Of a stretch of DNA of 37,463 bases, positions 8,121-17,286 are shown in pieces. Origin of the DNA: Acetobacteraceae bacterium (lineage in GTDB: Bacteria > Pseudomonadota > Alphaproteobacteria > Acetobacterales > Acetobacteraceae); assembly GCA_030041375.1 (NCBI GenBank), contig JASHOA010000015.1, positions 1 through 37,463 of the forward strand, in the 5' to 3' direction. A program made the position numbers and the translations under genes. The notes under the pieces are model-generated. The model did no database searches. It was not told the origin of the DNA and saw only the letters and a program-made list of their open reading frames with translations. Within the stretch, counting starts at the first letter, position 1. Every line of letters starts with the position of its first letter.

Positions 8121-8891
8121 TCAATCGAGGCTGACGAGCACCGGCACATGGTCCGAGGGCTGCTCGGCGGCGCGCTCGGCCCGGCAGATTTCCACCTTTT
8201 TGAGCCGCTCCGCGAGCGTCGGCGAAAGCAGCACATGGTCGATCCGGAGGCCCACGTCCCGATCGAACGCTGCGCCCTGATAGTCCCAGAAGGTGTAGGC
8301 CGCCCCGCTCGGCTGAAGTGCGCGGACCGCATCGGTGAGGCCGAGCCAGAGAAGGCGGCGGAACGCGGCGCGCGACTCCGGACGCACGAGCGCGTCCTCC
8401 GGCGCCAGCGCGCCGGGCGCGGCATCCTCGTCCGCGGGGCAGACATTGAAATCCCCACCGATCAAAAGTGGCTGATCCTCGCCCAGCAACGCATCCAGCC
8501 GCTCGGCGAGATGGGAGAGGAACGCAAGCTTGGCGGCAAAGCCCGCCTCGCCACCGGAGTTGCCGTTCGGCACGTAGACGTCGATCAGGACCAATCCCTT
8601 GGCCGCCAGTTCGAGGTAGCGCGCGTCCCCCGTGCCTTCCTTCAGCCGGGGCAGGCGGCGTTGGCGCACCTCGAGCGGGTGGCGCGCCAGCACTGCAACG
8701 CCGTTATATGCCTTCTGGCCGACCACCTCCGCGTGGTACCCGAGCGCCTTGAACTCCTGCTCCGGGAAGGCATCGGCCTCGCACTTGATTTCCTGCAACA
8801 GCAGGAAATCGGGCTCCCGCCGCTCCAGGAAGTGGTGGACGTGGCGGTGCCGGGCGCGGATCGAATTGACGTTCCAGGTGGCGAGCTGCAC
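8121..8891 (-). CDS. xthA: Exodeoxyribonuclease III
   Basis: Class II AP endonuclease / 3'-5' exonuclease of base-excision repair, 256 aa. Motifs in order: ATWNVNSIRAR at the N-terminus, LLQEIKCE (metal-binding Glu), YVPNG, GGDFNVCP (catalytic Asp/Asn), and the C-terminal LRIDHVLLS and PSDHVPV (catalytic Asp-His). The GTG at 8891 is chosen because the conserved sequence begins there (VQLATWNVNS) and it falls 10 bases after the erpA-like stop; longer in-frame versions would run back into that gene. Probably co-transcribed with the Fe-S carrier gene. Cytosolic, Mg2+-dependent. Confidence 0.93.
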   Translation of the reverse strand: MQLATWNVNSIRARHRHVHHFLERREPDFLLLQEIKCEADAFPEQEFKALGYHAEVVGQKAYNGVAVLARHPLEVRQRRLPRLKEGTGDARYLELAAKGLVLIDVYVPNGNSGGEAGFAAKLAFLSHLAERLDALLGEDQPLLIGGDFNVCPADEDAAPGALAPEDALVRPESRAAFRRLLWLGLTDAVRALQPSGAAYTFWDYQGAAFDRDVGLRIDHVLLSPTLAERLKKVEICRAERAAEQPSDHVPVLVSLD

Positions 8892-8901
8892 AGCGCCCGC
8901 T

Positions 8902-9255
8902 TCAGTCGATCGAGAAGCTGCTGCCGCACCCGCAGGAAGAGGTCGCATTCGGGTTGCGCACGGTGAAGTGGCTGCCCATCAACTCGTCGGTAAAATCGAG
9001 CTCGGCACCGGCCAGGAGCCCAAGGCTGGTCGGATCGATCATCACGCGTGCGCCGCCTTCCGTGATGACAACATCATCCGGCTGGGTCACGGAATCGAGT
9101 TCGAAGCGGTACTGAAACCCGCTGCATCCCCCGGCCAGCACGGCGATGCGCAGCGCCGACGCTTCCGGCGCCGTTGCGACCAGCTCGGCGATCCGCGCTG
9201 CCGCCCGCCCGGAGACAGAGAAGCTCTGGCTTTCCATGCCCGGAATATAGCGCAT
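8902..9255 (-). CDS. erpA: A-type iron-sulfur carrier protein (ErpA/IscA family)
   Basis: 117 aa. The three cluster-ligating cysteines are in place: Cys44 in GGCSGFQY and Cys108/Cys110 in SSCGCGSSF, spaced as in ErpA. Such proteins pass Fe-S clusters from the assembly scaffold to apo-enzymes; in alphaproteobacteria this gene commonly sits next to xthA and divergent to dgt, as here. Start 9255 is preferred because GGAGG lies 5 bases upstream; an internal ATG at 9237 has no ribosome site. Candidate clients in the window include the [2Fe-2S] hydroxylase subunit, but any link is inference. IscA versus ErpA cannot be fully separated by eye. Confidence 0.88.
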   Translation of the reverse strand: MRYIPGMESQSFSVSGRAAARIAELVATAPEASALRIAVLAGGCSGFQYRFELDSVTQPDDVVITEGGARVMIDPTSLGLLAGAELDFTDELMGSHFTVRNPNATSSCGCGSSFSID

Positions 9256-9295
9256 CGCGGCCTCCGTTTGAACCCGCCCCTGAAACACGAGCGGT

Positions 9296-10297
9296 TCAAA
9301 GTTGGACCGTCCGCATGCCGCCGGGGGGATAGCGCGTGCCAGCCGCGGCCCCGGCTGGAATGGCGGCCGAGATGTGCGCGATCTCCTCTTCCGTCAGCGT
9401 GACCTTGAGCGCGCCGATATTCTCGTCCAGCCGGTGCGTGAAGCGCGTGCCCGGAATCGCTACCACGTCCGGCCCTTGTGCCAGGAGCCAGGCGAGAGTC
9501 AGTTGCGCCGGCGTGCACTTCTTCTGCCTGGCGATATCCTCGACCTTCGCAACCAGCGCGCGATTGCGGGAAAAATTCTCCTCCTGGAAACGCGGATGCT
9601 GGGCCCGCCGACCGTCGATATCGGAGAACGTCCGGATGGCGCCCGTGAGGAAGCCACGCCCCAGCGGCGAATAGGCAACGAAGCCGATGCCAAGCGCACG
9701 GGTCGTCTTCCGGGTTTCCTCCGCCTCCGCGCGATACATGAGCGAGTATTCCGTCTGCACGGCCGCGATCGGATGCACCTTGTGCGCCCGGCGGATGGTC
9801 TCCGGGTGCGCCTCGGAGAGGCCGAGAAAGCGCACCTTGCCCTGTTCGACGAGCCGGGCCATCGCGCCCACGGTATCTTCGATCGCGACCTTCGGATCGA
9901 CCCGATGCTGGTAGTAGAGGTCGATCACCTCGACGCCAAGTCGCCGCAAGCTCGCCTCGCAGGCCTCCCTCACATATTCGGGCCGCCCGTCGATCGCATT
10001 CTGGCCGCCCTCGCGGCGGACGTTGCCGAACTTCGTCGCCACCACGATGCCTTCGCGGCGCCCCTTGATCGCCCGGCCCAGCAGCTCTTCGTTATGACCC
10101 CAGCCATACATGTCCGAGCTGTCCAGGTGATCGACCCCGCAATCGATCGCGTGGCGGATCAGCGCCTCGGACGCTGCATCGTCGGCGGCGCCGTACACCC
10201 CGGAAAGCGGCATGCAGCCAAGCCCGATCGCCGAAACCCTGAGCCCACCCGTGCCAAGAGCCCGCTGTTCCAGCTTTGCCGACGGCGCCGTTGCCAT
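9296..10297 (-). CDS. Aldo/keto reductase
   Basis: NADPH-dependent oxidoreductase with TIM-barrel fold, 333 aa. The catalytic tetrad is intact: Asp59 and Tyr64 (DSSDMYG), Lys89 (ATKFG) and His131 (YYQHRVD). The C-terminal [16 protein letters not shown] matches the cofactor phosphate-binding region of AKR8/AKR13-like enzymes. Physiological substrate unknown. AAGGAG stands 9 bases before the ATG. It lies 40 bases upstream of the Fe-S carrier gene on the same strand, so probably shares its transcript, and is divergent from dgt across only 64 bases. From my memory of the usual order, this gene sits between erpA and dgt as an extra. Confidence 0.9.
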   Translation of the reverse strand: MATAPSAKLEQRALGTGGLRVSAIGLGCMPLSGVYGAADDAASEALIRHAIDCGVDHLDSSDMYGWGHNEELLGRAIKGRREGIVVATKFGNVRREGGQNAIDGRPEYVREACEASLRRLGVEVIDLYYQHRVDPKVAIEDTVGAMARLVEQGKVRFLGLSEAHPETIRRAHKVHPIAAVQTEYSLMYRAEAEETRKTTRALGIGFVAYSPLGRGFLTGAIRTFSDIDGRRAQHPRFQEENFSRNRALVAKVEDIARQKKCTPAQLTLAWLLAQGPDVVAIPGTRFTHRLDENIGALKVTLTEEEIAHISAAIPAGAAAGTRYPPGGMRTVQL

Positions 10298-10361
10298 GCC
10301 TCGTTTCTCCTTCTGCCGGGTGTCGATTGAAGAGACCAGACGCGAATGGTAAGCCCCGCCA

Positions 10362-11501
10362 ATGCCCCGCGCCTGCTACGCCGTTTGTGCCGAGACGAGT
10401 CGTGGCCGGTTGCATCCGGAGCCCGAGGCGCCGTCGCGCACTCCCTTCCAGCGTGATCGCGATCGCATCGTCCACAACTCCGCCTTCCGCAAGCTCCAAT
10501 ACAAGACGCAGGTCTTTGTCAATCACGAGGGTGACTTCTTCCGCACCCGCCTCACCCACAGTCTCGAGGTTGCGCAGATCGCCCGCTCGGTTGCCCGCCA
10601 GCTTGCGCTCGACGAAGACCTGGCCGAAGCGCTGGCCCTCGCCCACGATCTCGGCCACACGCCGTTCGGCCATGCCGGCGAGGAGGCGCTCGATCAGCGC
10701 ATGCGCGGGCACGGCGGCTTCGACCACAACGCGCAGAGCCTGCGTGTCGTCACTCTGCTCGAGGCCCGCTACGTCGCCTTCGACGGCCTCAACCTTACCT
10801 GGGAAACGCTCGAGGGTCTGGCCAAGCACAACGGCCCGCTGCCTGCCCCGCCGCCTTACATCGCCGAATACGATCGAGCTCATTCGCTCCGGCTCTCCAG
10901 CTACCCGTCAGCGGAAGCGCAGGTGGCAGCCCTCGCCGACGATATCGCCTATCACAGCCATGATCTCGACGACGGCATGCGCGCCGGTCTCTTTTCGCTC
11001 GATGACATCGCCGATCTGCCGCTGGTCGGCGAAGCGTTCGCCGAGGCGCGCGCCATGTCCCCTGACGCCGCCGCGCCGCGGCTCCGCCACGAAACGATCC
11101 GCCGGGTGATCGACCGGTTGATCGGCGATCTGGTGGCCGAAGCACGCGCCCGCCTGGCCAGCCTTCAGCCGGCCGATGCCGACGCCGTGCGCGACGCCCG
11201 CCGGCCGGTGATCGGCTTCAGCGCTGGAACGGCTGAGGCAAACGCCGCCATCAAGGCGTTCCTGGTTGCTCACATGTACCGCCACTGGCGCGTCAACCGC
11301 ATGACCAGCAAGGCGCGCCGCCTGATTTCGGAACTGTTCGGCCTCTTCGATGCCGACCCCGCCCTGCTGCCGGCGGAATGGCAGGAACGCGCCGAGCGGG
11401 GTTCGACCGCCGCCACCATCGCCGACTATATCGCCGGGATGACCGACCGCTACGCGCTCGAGGAACATCGGCGCCTGACCGACCTCTCCACTCCGGGCTG
11501 A
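10362..11501 (+). CDS. dgt: Deoxyguanosinetriphosphate triphosphohydrolase-like protein (dNTPase)
   Basis: HD-domain phosphohydrolase that cleaves dNTPs to deoxynucleoside and triphosphate, 379 aa, the usual length of the type-2 group. Visible metal-site residues are His66 ([10 protein letters not shown]) and His95-Asp96 ([13 protein letters not shown]), and the N-terminal [17 protein letters not shown] is typical. First gene of a long rightward run; argS starts 7 bases after its stop. No Shine-Dalgarno is evident before the ATG. A weak TTGAAG-17-TAAGCC promoter match at 10327-10355 would put the transcript start almost on the ATG, so a leaderless message is conceivable but unproven. Confidence 0.92.
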   Translation: MPRACYAVCAETSRGRLHPEPEAPSRTPFQRDRDRIVHNSAFRKLQYKTQVFVNHEGDFFRTRLTHSLEVAQIARSVARQLALDEDLAEALALAHDLGHTPFGHAGEEALDQRMRGHGGFDHNAQSLRVVTLLEARYVAFDGLNLTWETLEGLAKHNGPLPAPPPYIAEYDRAHSLRLSSYPSAEAQVAALADDIAYHSHDLDDGMRAGLFSLDDIADLPLVGEAFAEARAMSPDAAAPRLRHETIRRVIDRLIGDLVAEARARLASLQPADADAVRDARRPVIGFSAGTAEANAAIKAFLVAHMYRHWRVNRMTSKARRLISELFGLFDADPALLPAEWQERAERGSTAATIADYIAGMTDRYALEEHRRLTDLSTPG

Positions 11502-11508
11502 GAGCACG

Positions 11509-13314
11509 ATGCCGTACGATCCCTACGCCCGGCCGCGTCGCGAAATGCTCGCCATCCTCTCCAATGCCTTTCCGGAAGTTCCCTGGCCGACACTCAAATT
11601 TCAGATCGAGCCGCCGCGCGACCCGGCGCACGGGGATCTGACCTCGAACGTGGCATTCCTCGCCGCGCCTCACCTTCACGAGCCTCCGCGCCAGGCGGCG
11701 CAGACCTTGAACGATGCCCTGCACGCGAGTCTCCCGTCCACAACCAGCATGGCGGCCTCAGGGGTTGCCGGCCCAGGCTTCATCAACATCACGCTCCGCC
11801 CGACATTCAAACGCGAAGCGGAGCACGAGGCCATCCGCGCCATTCTCCGCCTGGGCCTTCGTTACGGCGATTCCGATATCGGCGGCGGCAAGCACGTGAA
11901 TGTCGAATACGTTTCCGCCAATCCGACCGGTCCGATGCATGTCGGCCATTGTCGCGGCGCGGTGGTCGGCGATGCACTCGCCAACCTGCTCGCCAGGGCA
12001 GGTTACGACGTCACCAAGGAGTACTACATCAACGATGCCGGTGCGCAGGTCGAGGCGCTTGCCTGGGCCGCTTACTGGCGCTATCTCGAGGCGATCGGAA
12101 AGCCGGTTGCTCCCGAGGAATTTTCGGCTGTCGCGCCGGGCGGGCTGCAATATCGCGGCGACTATCTGATTCCGGTCGCCCGTGCGCTGGCCGAGCGATA
12201 CGGTGATTCGCTCGCCAGGCCCGAGCCGCTCGAGGCTTCTGCCGAAACGATCGCCGTCGTGCGTGCCTTTGCGACTTCCGAGATGATGCGCGCCATCCGC
12301 GAAGACCTGGCCATGCTGGGCGTTGTCCCGGATGTTTTCAGTTCCGAACGCGCTCTCCTCGAAGCCGGTGCCGCCGATGCGGCGATCGCGCGCCTCGCCG
12401 CTGACGGGCTGATCTACCAGGGAAAGCTCGAGCCGCCCAAGGGCAAGCTTTCCGAGGAATGGGAACCGCGCGAGCAGATGCTCTTCCGTGCCCGCGCCTT
12501 CGGTGACGAGACGGACCGGGCGCTCCGTAAATCCGACGGCTCCAACACCTATTTCGCCAACGACATCGGCTATCATGCAGACAAGCTCGCGCGTGGCGCG
12601 GAACTGCTGATCGACGTGCTCGGCGCCGACCATGCCGGCTATGTCAGGCGCATACAGGCGGCGGTCGCGGCACTCTCCAACCGCCGGGCCACCCTCGAGG
12701 TGGTGCTTTGCCAGATCGTGCACGTCGTACGCGGCGGCAAGCCGGTACGCATGTCCAAACGCGCCGGCAGCTACATCACGCTCCGTGACCTGATCGAGGA
12801 GGTCGGGCGCGACGCGGTCCGCTTCACCATGCTGACGCGCAAGGCGGACGCGCAGATGGAGTTCGACCTCGACCAGGCGGTTGCCCAGACGCGCGAGAAT
12901 CCCGTTTTCTACGTCCAGTACGCCCACGCCCGCTGCCGCTCGGTGCTGCGCGCCGCCGCCGACATGTTCGGGGCCGCGGCGGCGAGCGACGAGGCGCTGG
13001 CCGAGGTGCCGCTTGATGCGTTGGGGACCGAGCACGAATTGCCGCTGATCCGCCGCCTGATCGCCTTTCCTCGCCTTGCCGAGGCCGCGGCCCAGGCCCG
13101 TGAGCCGCATCGAATCGCTTTTTTCCTCTATGACCTGGCGGGCGATTTTCATATCTTGTGGAACCGCGGGCGCGAGGACTCGGCGGTCCGTTTCCTGATC
13201 GCGGATCGCCCGGCCGAAACCCGCGCCCGCCTGGCGTTGGTTGCCGCCACGGCGGTCGTGATCCGTGCCGGTCTCGCAATTCTCGGGGTCACCCCGGTCG
13301 AGGAGATGCGTTAA
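11509..13314 (+). CDS. argS: Arginyl-tRNA synthetase
   Basis: Class I synthetase that charges tRNA-Arg, 601 aa. The N-terminal Add1 domain precedes the signature SANPTGPMHVGHCRG (HIGH-type motif HVGH at 144-147). The second ATP-binding motif is RMSKR near residues 414-418, replacing canonical KMSKS as in many ArgRS enzymes. The C-terminal anticodon-binding DALR domain contains YVQYAHARCRSVLR. It sits between dgt and the SPOR gene with only 7 and 2 bases to its neighbours, supporting one operon. Essential; no sign of truncation. Confidence 0.97.
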   Translation: MPYDPYARPRREMLAILSNAFPEVPWPTLKFQIEPPRDPAHGDLTSNVAFLAAPHLHEPPRQAAQTLNDALHASLPSTTSMAASGVAGPGFINITLRPTFKREAEHEAIRAILRLGLRYGDSDIGGGKHVNVEYVSANPTGPMHVGHCRGAVVGDALANLLARAGYDVTKEYYINDAGAQVEALAWAAYWRYLEAIGKPVAPEEFSAVAPGGLQYRGDYLIPVARALAERYGDSLARPEPLEASAETIAVVRAFATSEMMRAIREDLAMLGVVPDVFSSERALLEAGAADAAIARLAADGLIYQGKLEPPKGKLSEEWEPREQMLFRARAFGDETDRALRKSDGSNTYFANDIGYHADKLARGAELLIDVLGADHAGYVRRIQAAVAALSNRRATLEVVLCQIVHVVRGGKPVRMSKRAGSYITLRDLIEEVGRDAVRFTMLTRKADAQMEFDLDQAVAQTRENPVFYVQYAHARCRSVLRAAADMFGAAAASDEALAEVPLDALGTEHELPLIRRLIAFPRLAEAAAQAREPHRIAFFLYDLAGDFHILWNRGREDSAVRFLIADRPAETRARLALVAATAVVIRAGLAILGVTPVEEMR

Positions 13315-13316
13315 CA

Positions 13317-14066
13317 GTGCGCGACGATCTTGAAATTCCCCCTCCCGGCTACCGCATCGGCCGGCGCCCGGCCGGAATCGATCCGGCGACCCGCCGGCTC
13401 TCCATGATCGCTGCCACCATCGGTGGCGCGCTGGTGGTGCTGGTTGGCGTCTGGTCGATGGTTGGAGGCGGCTCGGGCGGCGTTCCCGTGGTGCCGCCGC
13501 CGCCGGGGCCGATGCGCGTGAAGCCCGCGAATCCGGGTGGGATGCAGGTCACCGGAGCGTCGGACCGGATTCTCGGTGGCGGCAGCGGAACAGCCACTTC
13601 GGCGGCCCTCGCCCCGCCACCGGAGACCCCCGATCTCTCCGCGCTGCAAAGCCCGCCTGCCGCCGCCCCTCTGACTCAGCCATCGGCTTCCGCTGCCGCT
13701 CCTCCCGCCCCTGCCCACTCCGTCGCGAACGGCCTACCACTGCCGCCGCCCGCGCCGCCACCCTTGCAACTCGCGGCCGCCTCTACTGCCGCTCCGCCCC
13801 CCGCCGATGCCGGCACCGGTCCGGCAACCCAGGTTCAGCTTGCCGCGTTGAGTTCCGAGCAAGGTGCGATGCAGGAATGGCAGCGGCTGCAGGCGTCGCT
13901 GCCGGCGCTGTTCGGAACGCGCCAGCCGCTGGTCCAGAAGGTCGAGGTAGACGGCCACACGTTCTGGCGCCTCAGGACCGGCGGCTTCGCCAACATTGCC
14001 GAGGCAACGCAGTTCTGCGCTGCCGTGCGCGCGGCCGGCGGCGGCTGCACCATCGCCGCCTTCTGA
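13317..14066 (+). CDS. SPOR-domain membrane protein
   Basis: 249 aa. A cytoplasmic N-terminus of about 28 residues is followed by one transmembrane segment (about 30-49), a low-complexity Pro/Ala/Ser linker of roughly 120 residues, and a C-terminal SPOR domain (about 173-249, TQVQLAALSSEQGAM... to the end). SPOR domains bind glycan strands lacking stem peptides at division septa, so a periplasmic cell-wall role is likely. GTG 13317 is chosen: it follows the argS stop by two bases and AGGAG lies at 13301-13305. Position between argS and nagZ is typical of alphaproteobacteria. The linker is compositionally biased and is a hotspot for spurious antisense frames. Confidence 0.85.
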   Translation: MRDDLEIPPPGYRIGRRPAGIDPATRRLSMIAATIGGALVVLVGVWSMVGGGSGGVPVVPPPPGPMRVKPANPGGMQVTGASDRILGGGSGTATSAALAPPPETPDLSALQSPPAAAPLTQPSASAAAPPAPAHSVANGLPLPPPAPPPLQLAAASTAAPPPADAGTGPATQVQLAALSSEQGAMQEWQRLQASLPALFGTRQPLVQKVEVDGHTFWRLRTGGFANIAEATQFCAAVRAAGGGCTIAAF

Positions 14067-14097
14067 GCAAGCCTCCGGCCGAAGGAGCCGGTGCGGC

Positions 14098-15093
14098 GTG
14101 CGCGCCGCCGTCGTCGGCATAGCCGGCCCATCGCTTTCGGCGGCCGAGGCTTCCCTGTTCACGCGGCTGCCGCCGGCCGGGGTGATCCTGTTCTCCCGCA
14201 ATATCGAGAACCCGGCCCAACTGGTGAGCCTGGTCGCGCGCCTGCGCGAGGTCCTGGCACCGGAGGCCGTGCTGATGGTGGACCAGGAAGGCGGGCGCGT
14301 TGCGCGGCTTCGTCCGCCTCACTGGCGGGCTCATCCTCCTGCCGCCGCGCTCGGCCGCCTGTACGACGCCGACCGCACGGCGGGCCTCCGCGCAGCCTTA
14401 CTCACCGGTGCGCTGATCGGCTTCGAGTCGGGCGCAGCCGGAATGGATGTGGTGACCGCCCCCGTGCTCGATCTCGGCCTTCCGGGAGCCGACGCGGTCA
14501 TCGGGGACCGGGCCTTCCATGCCAATCCCCGCATCGTCGCCCGCCTTGGCCATGCCTTCGCTGAGGGTCTGCTGGCGGCGGGGATCCAGCCGGTGATGAA
14601 GCACATCCCCGGCCACGGTCGGGCCATGGTGGACAGCCACTTCGCACGACCCATCGTCGAAGCCACCGGGCTCGCTCCGGACCTGCTGCCCTTTGCCGCC
14701 AATCAAGCGCTGCCCTGGGCGATGACGGCGCATATCCGCTACACTCGCTGGGATGCAGAGCGGCCGGCAACCTTGTCCGACGTGGTGATCCGCAGGATCG
14801 TCCGCGGGCGCGCCCGCTTTCAGGGAGTCCTGGTGTCGGACGATCTCGCCATGCAGGCGCTGGAAGGAACGCCGGCCGCGCGCGCCGTGGCCACGCTCGT
14901 CGCCGGCGCCGATCTCGCGCTCTATTGCAGCGGCGAGAGGGAAGCGAACGAGCACGTTCTCTCTGCCGTCCCGGAAATCAGTGCCGAGGGGCGGATGCGC
15001 CTCGAACGCGCCCGCGCCATGGCGGCAGTAAGCTGCATCCCACTCAACCCCGACCTGCTCGGCTCCGAACGAGACCGGCTGCTTTCCGCGTGA
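14098..15093 (+). CDS. nagZ: Beta-N-acetylhexosaminidase (GH3)
   Basis: Peptidoglycan-recycling enzyme that removes GlcNAc from 1,6-anhydroMurNAc-peptides in the cytoplasm, 331 aa. The GH3 NagZ signature KHIPGHGRAMVDSH spans residues 168-181, with the catalytic Asp179/His181 dyad, and the nucleophile region VSDDLAMQAL follows. GTG 14098 has GAAGGAG 10 bases upstream and starts at the conserved VGIAGPSLSAAE region. It ends in a 4-base GTGA overlap with the M50 gene. In family members the recycled muropeptides can also signal beta-lactamase induction; no ampR/ampC is nearby. Confidence 0.93.
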   Translation: MRAAVVGIAGPSLSAAEASLFTRLPPAGVILFSRNIENPAQLVSLVARLREVLAPEAVLMVDQEGGRVARLRPPHWRAHPPAAALGRLYDADRTAGLRAALLTGALIGFESGAAGMDVVTAPVLDLGLPGADAVIGDRAFHANPRIVARLGHAFAEGLLAAGIQPVMKHIPGHGRAMVDSHFARPIVEATGLAPDLLPFAANQALPWAMTAHIRYTRWDAERPATLSDVVIRRIVRGRARFQGVLVSDDLAMQALEGTPAARAVATLVAGADLALYCSGEREANEHVLSAVPEISAEGRMRLERARAMAAVSCIPLNPDLLGSERDRLLSA

Positions 15094-15791
15094 GCCGCGT
15101 TCTTATCGACATCTTGCTCATCGCCGTGCCGGCCATCCTCGCGATCACGCTGCACGAGGCGGCGCACGGCTATGCGGCATTGGCGCTCGGAGACGATACC
15201 GCCAAGGCGTCCGGCCGGCTTTCGCTCAACCCGCTCCGCCATATCGACCGCTTCGGTACCATCATCCTGCCGGCCATCCTGGTGCTCGGGCAATTGGCCG
15301 CATTCGGCCGCATCCTCTTCCTTTTCGGCTGGGCAAAGCCGGTGCCGGTGGCGGCGTGGAAGTTCCGTGATCCGCGTCGCGGCATGGCATTCGTCGCCGC
15401 TGCCGGCCCGGCGATGAATTTCTTTCTCGCCTGGCTCGGCGCACTCGCCTTCTATCTGCCGGCCGTGCTGCCCGCCCCTGCGGCGAGCTTCGTGGGTTCG
15501 CTCCTCTCCTTTTTCATCCTCTTCAACCTCGCGCTCGGCCTCTTCAATCTGCTGCCGATTCCGCCCCTCGACGGCGGGCGGATCGTGGTCGGCGTGCTGC
15601 CCGCCCCGATCGCCGAGCGTTATGCCCGTATCGAACGGCTCGGGATTCTCATCGTGCTCGTGATTTTCTTCCTGGTGCCCGCCCTCGCGCAGGAGATGGG
15701 CTACGTCTTCGACCCGGTCCGCGCGATCCTCGGCAGCGTGCTACCGGCCCTCACCAATCTCGTGTTTTTCCTGGCCGGCCATCATGTCTGA
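15090..15791 (+). CDS. Site-2 protease family protein (peptidase M50)
   Basis: Polytopic intramembrane zinc metalloprotease, 233 aa. Zinc-binding motif HEAAH at residues 22-26 and the second motif NLLPIPPLDGGR (153-164, Asp161 the third ligand). It lacks a PDZ domain, so belongs to the minimal M50 group rather than RseP. GTG 15090 overlaps the nagZ stop (GTGA), and its own stop lies 8 bases inside scpA (ATGTCTGA), so translation is tightly coupled on both sides. Substrate unknown; clients of such proteases are usually anti-sigma factors or membrane peptides, none of which is visible nearby. The linkage to scpA recurs in many genomes and may be organisational only. Confidence 0.9.
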   Translation: MSRVLIDILLIAVPAILAITLHEAAHGYAALALGDDTAKASGRLSLNPLRHIDRFGTIILPAILVLGQLAAFGRILFLFGWAKPVPVAAWKFRDPRRGMAFVAAAGPAMNFFLAWLGALAFYLPAVLPAPAASFVGSLLSFFILFNLALGLFNLLPIPPLDGGRIVVGVLPAPIAERYARIERLGILIVLVIFFLVPALAQEMGYVFDPVRAILGSVLPALTNLVFFLAGHHV

Positions 15792-16545
15792 GGCCGGGGC
15801 GGCCCGCCAGCTCGTGCTGCATCTGGAGGGCTACGAGGGCCCGCTCGAGGCGCTGCTGGAACTGGCGCGGGCGCAGAAGTTTGATCTTGCCACCATCTCC
15901 ATTCTGGCCCTGGTGGACCAGTATCTGGCGGTCATCGAAGGAGCGCGCGAGGTGCGGCTTGAACTCGCCGCCGACTGGCTGGTGATGGCGGCGTGGCTTA
16001 CCTGGCTGAAATCGCGCCTCCTCCTGCCGGCGGGCAGCCCGGAGGCCGAGGAAGGCGAACGGGCGGCGGAATCCCTCGCCGGGCGGCTGGCAGTGCTGGC
16101 AGCCATGCAGAGGGCGGCGGCCTGGCTCTCGGCACGGCCGCTCCTGGGGCGGGATGTCTTCGCCCGCGGCGCGCCGGAGAGCTTCGTCACAATCGACCGC
16201 TCGCGACTCCGCCTCGATGTGCCGGGCCTGCTCAGCGCCTATCTGGGTGCGCTCCGCCGCGCCACCGCGGCCTCACGCTACCAGCCGGCGCCGCTCACCA
16301 TCTGGACCGTGCAGAACGCGCTCGAGCGGCTGGCTCGCCTGCTCGGCAGCCTGCCAGACTGGACCAGTCTCGAGCACTTCCTGCCCGAGCACCTTGCCGA
16401 GCCGACCGAGCGGCGGGCGGCTCTCGCCAGCACGCTTCTGGCAAGCCTCGAGATGGCGCGGGACGGAGCGCTCCGGGTTCGCCAGGAACAGCCCTTCGGC
16501 CCGATTCTGCTCAGCCGCGGCGTGGGCGGCGGGAGCACACGGTGA
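15784..16545 (+). CDS. scpA: Segregation and condensation protein A (kleisin)
   Basis: Kleisin subunit that bridges the Smc ATPase heads of the bacterial condensin, 253 aa. The N-terminal LHLEGYEGPLEALLELARAQKFDL is strongly ScpA-like, followed by a helical middle and the C-terminal winged-helix region. The ATG at 15784 lies inside the M50 gene (8-base overlap) and the stop overlaps the scpB start, so the three genes are co-translated. Smc itself is not in this window, as is usual in the class. Confidence 0.93.
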   Translation: MSEAGAARQLVLHLEGYEGPLEALLELARAQKFDLATISILALVDQYLAVIEGAREVRLELAADWLVMAAWLTWLKSRLLLPAGSPEAEEGERAAESLAGRLAVLAAMQRAAAWLSARPLLGRDVFARGAPESFVTIDRSRLRLDVPGLLSAYLGALRRATAASRYQPAPLTIWTVQNALERLARLLGSLPDWTSLEHFLPEHLAEPTERRAALASTLLASLEMARDGALRVRQEQPFGPILLSRGVGGGSTR

Positions 16546-17081
16546 GCGAACCGCCGCCACCCTCCGAGGCTGTGCTTCGGCTCGCCGAGGCGTTGGTGTT
16601 TGCCTCCGCCGAACCCGTGCCCGCGCGCGTGCTGGCGCAACTCCTGCCTGAAGGAGAAGAAGCGGAAGCCGTCCTCGCCGAATTGGCCCGCCGGTATGCC
16701 GGCCGCGGGGTGGAACTCGCCAGCGTGGCCGGTGGTGTGCAGTTCCGCACCGCTCCGGATCTGGCGCCGAGGTTGAAGACCGTCGTCCAGCAGCCGCGCC
16801 GGCTGCCACGCGTGGCGATGGAGACGCTCGCCATCATCGCCTATCACCAGCCCGTCACCCGCCCGGAGATCGAGGCCATTCGCGGCGCAAGTCTCTCGCA
16901 GGACACGCTCGATCAACTGCTCGAAGCGCACCTTATCACGCCGCAGGGCCGCAAGGAGGCTCCCGGCCGGCCGGCCCTCTGGGTCACAACGGCGCAGTTT
17001 CTGGCCGCCTTCGCCCTCTCGGCGCTCGCTGATCTGCCGCGTCGCGAAGACCTGCTCTCCGAACCTCCGCCATCGCGCTGA
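16542..17081 (+). CDS. scpB: Segregation and condensation protein B
   Basis: Dimeric winged-helix partner of ScpA in the Smc-ScpAB complex, 179 aa. Conserved stretch PRVAMETLAIIAYHQPVTRPEIEAIRG... lies in the second winged helix, with the GRKEAPGRPALW turn after it. GTG 16542 overlaps the scpA stop in the sequence GTGA; longer in-frame versions would run through scpA. It is followed by a 205-base gap before tatB where I would have expected tatA. Confidence 0.93.
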   Translation: MSEPPPPSEAVLRLAEALVFASAEPVPARVLAQLLPEGEEAEAVLAELARRYAGRGVELASVAGGVQFRTAPDLAPRLKTVVQQPRRLPRVAMETLAIIAYHQPVTRPEIEAIRGASLSQDTLDQLLEAHLITPQGRKEAPGRPALWVTTAQFLAAFALSALADLPRREDLLSEPPPSR

Positions 17082-17286
17082 TCGGCCGCTCCAGGGGCGG
17101 GTCCATTGCCATGGCTTCATCCGTCACGCGGTTTCCCGCCCGCTTGTTTCCTGCTAGAGCGCGCCCGACATGACCGCCTTCGGCATCGTTGATCGTTCCG
17201 AGCAGGCTGCCGCTTCCCTGGATCGCCACGCGGTTCCGGCACGGCACGGCCTGCTCTGACACGCGGCGCGGGCGCGGGCTCGGCGG

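Noticed and set aside
17170-17259. 29-codon frame in the scpB-tatB gap, checked as a possible tatA remnant
   Set aside because: No hydrophobic helix or hinge in the translation, no ribosome site; not TatA-like.
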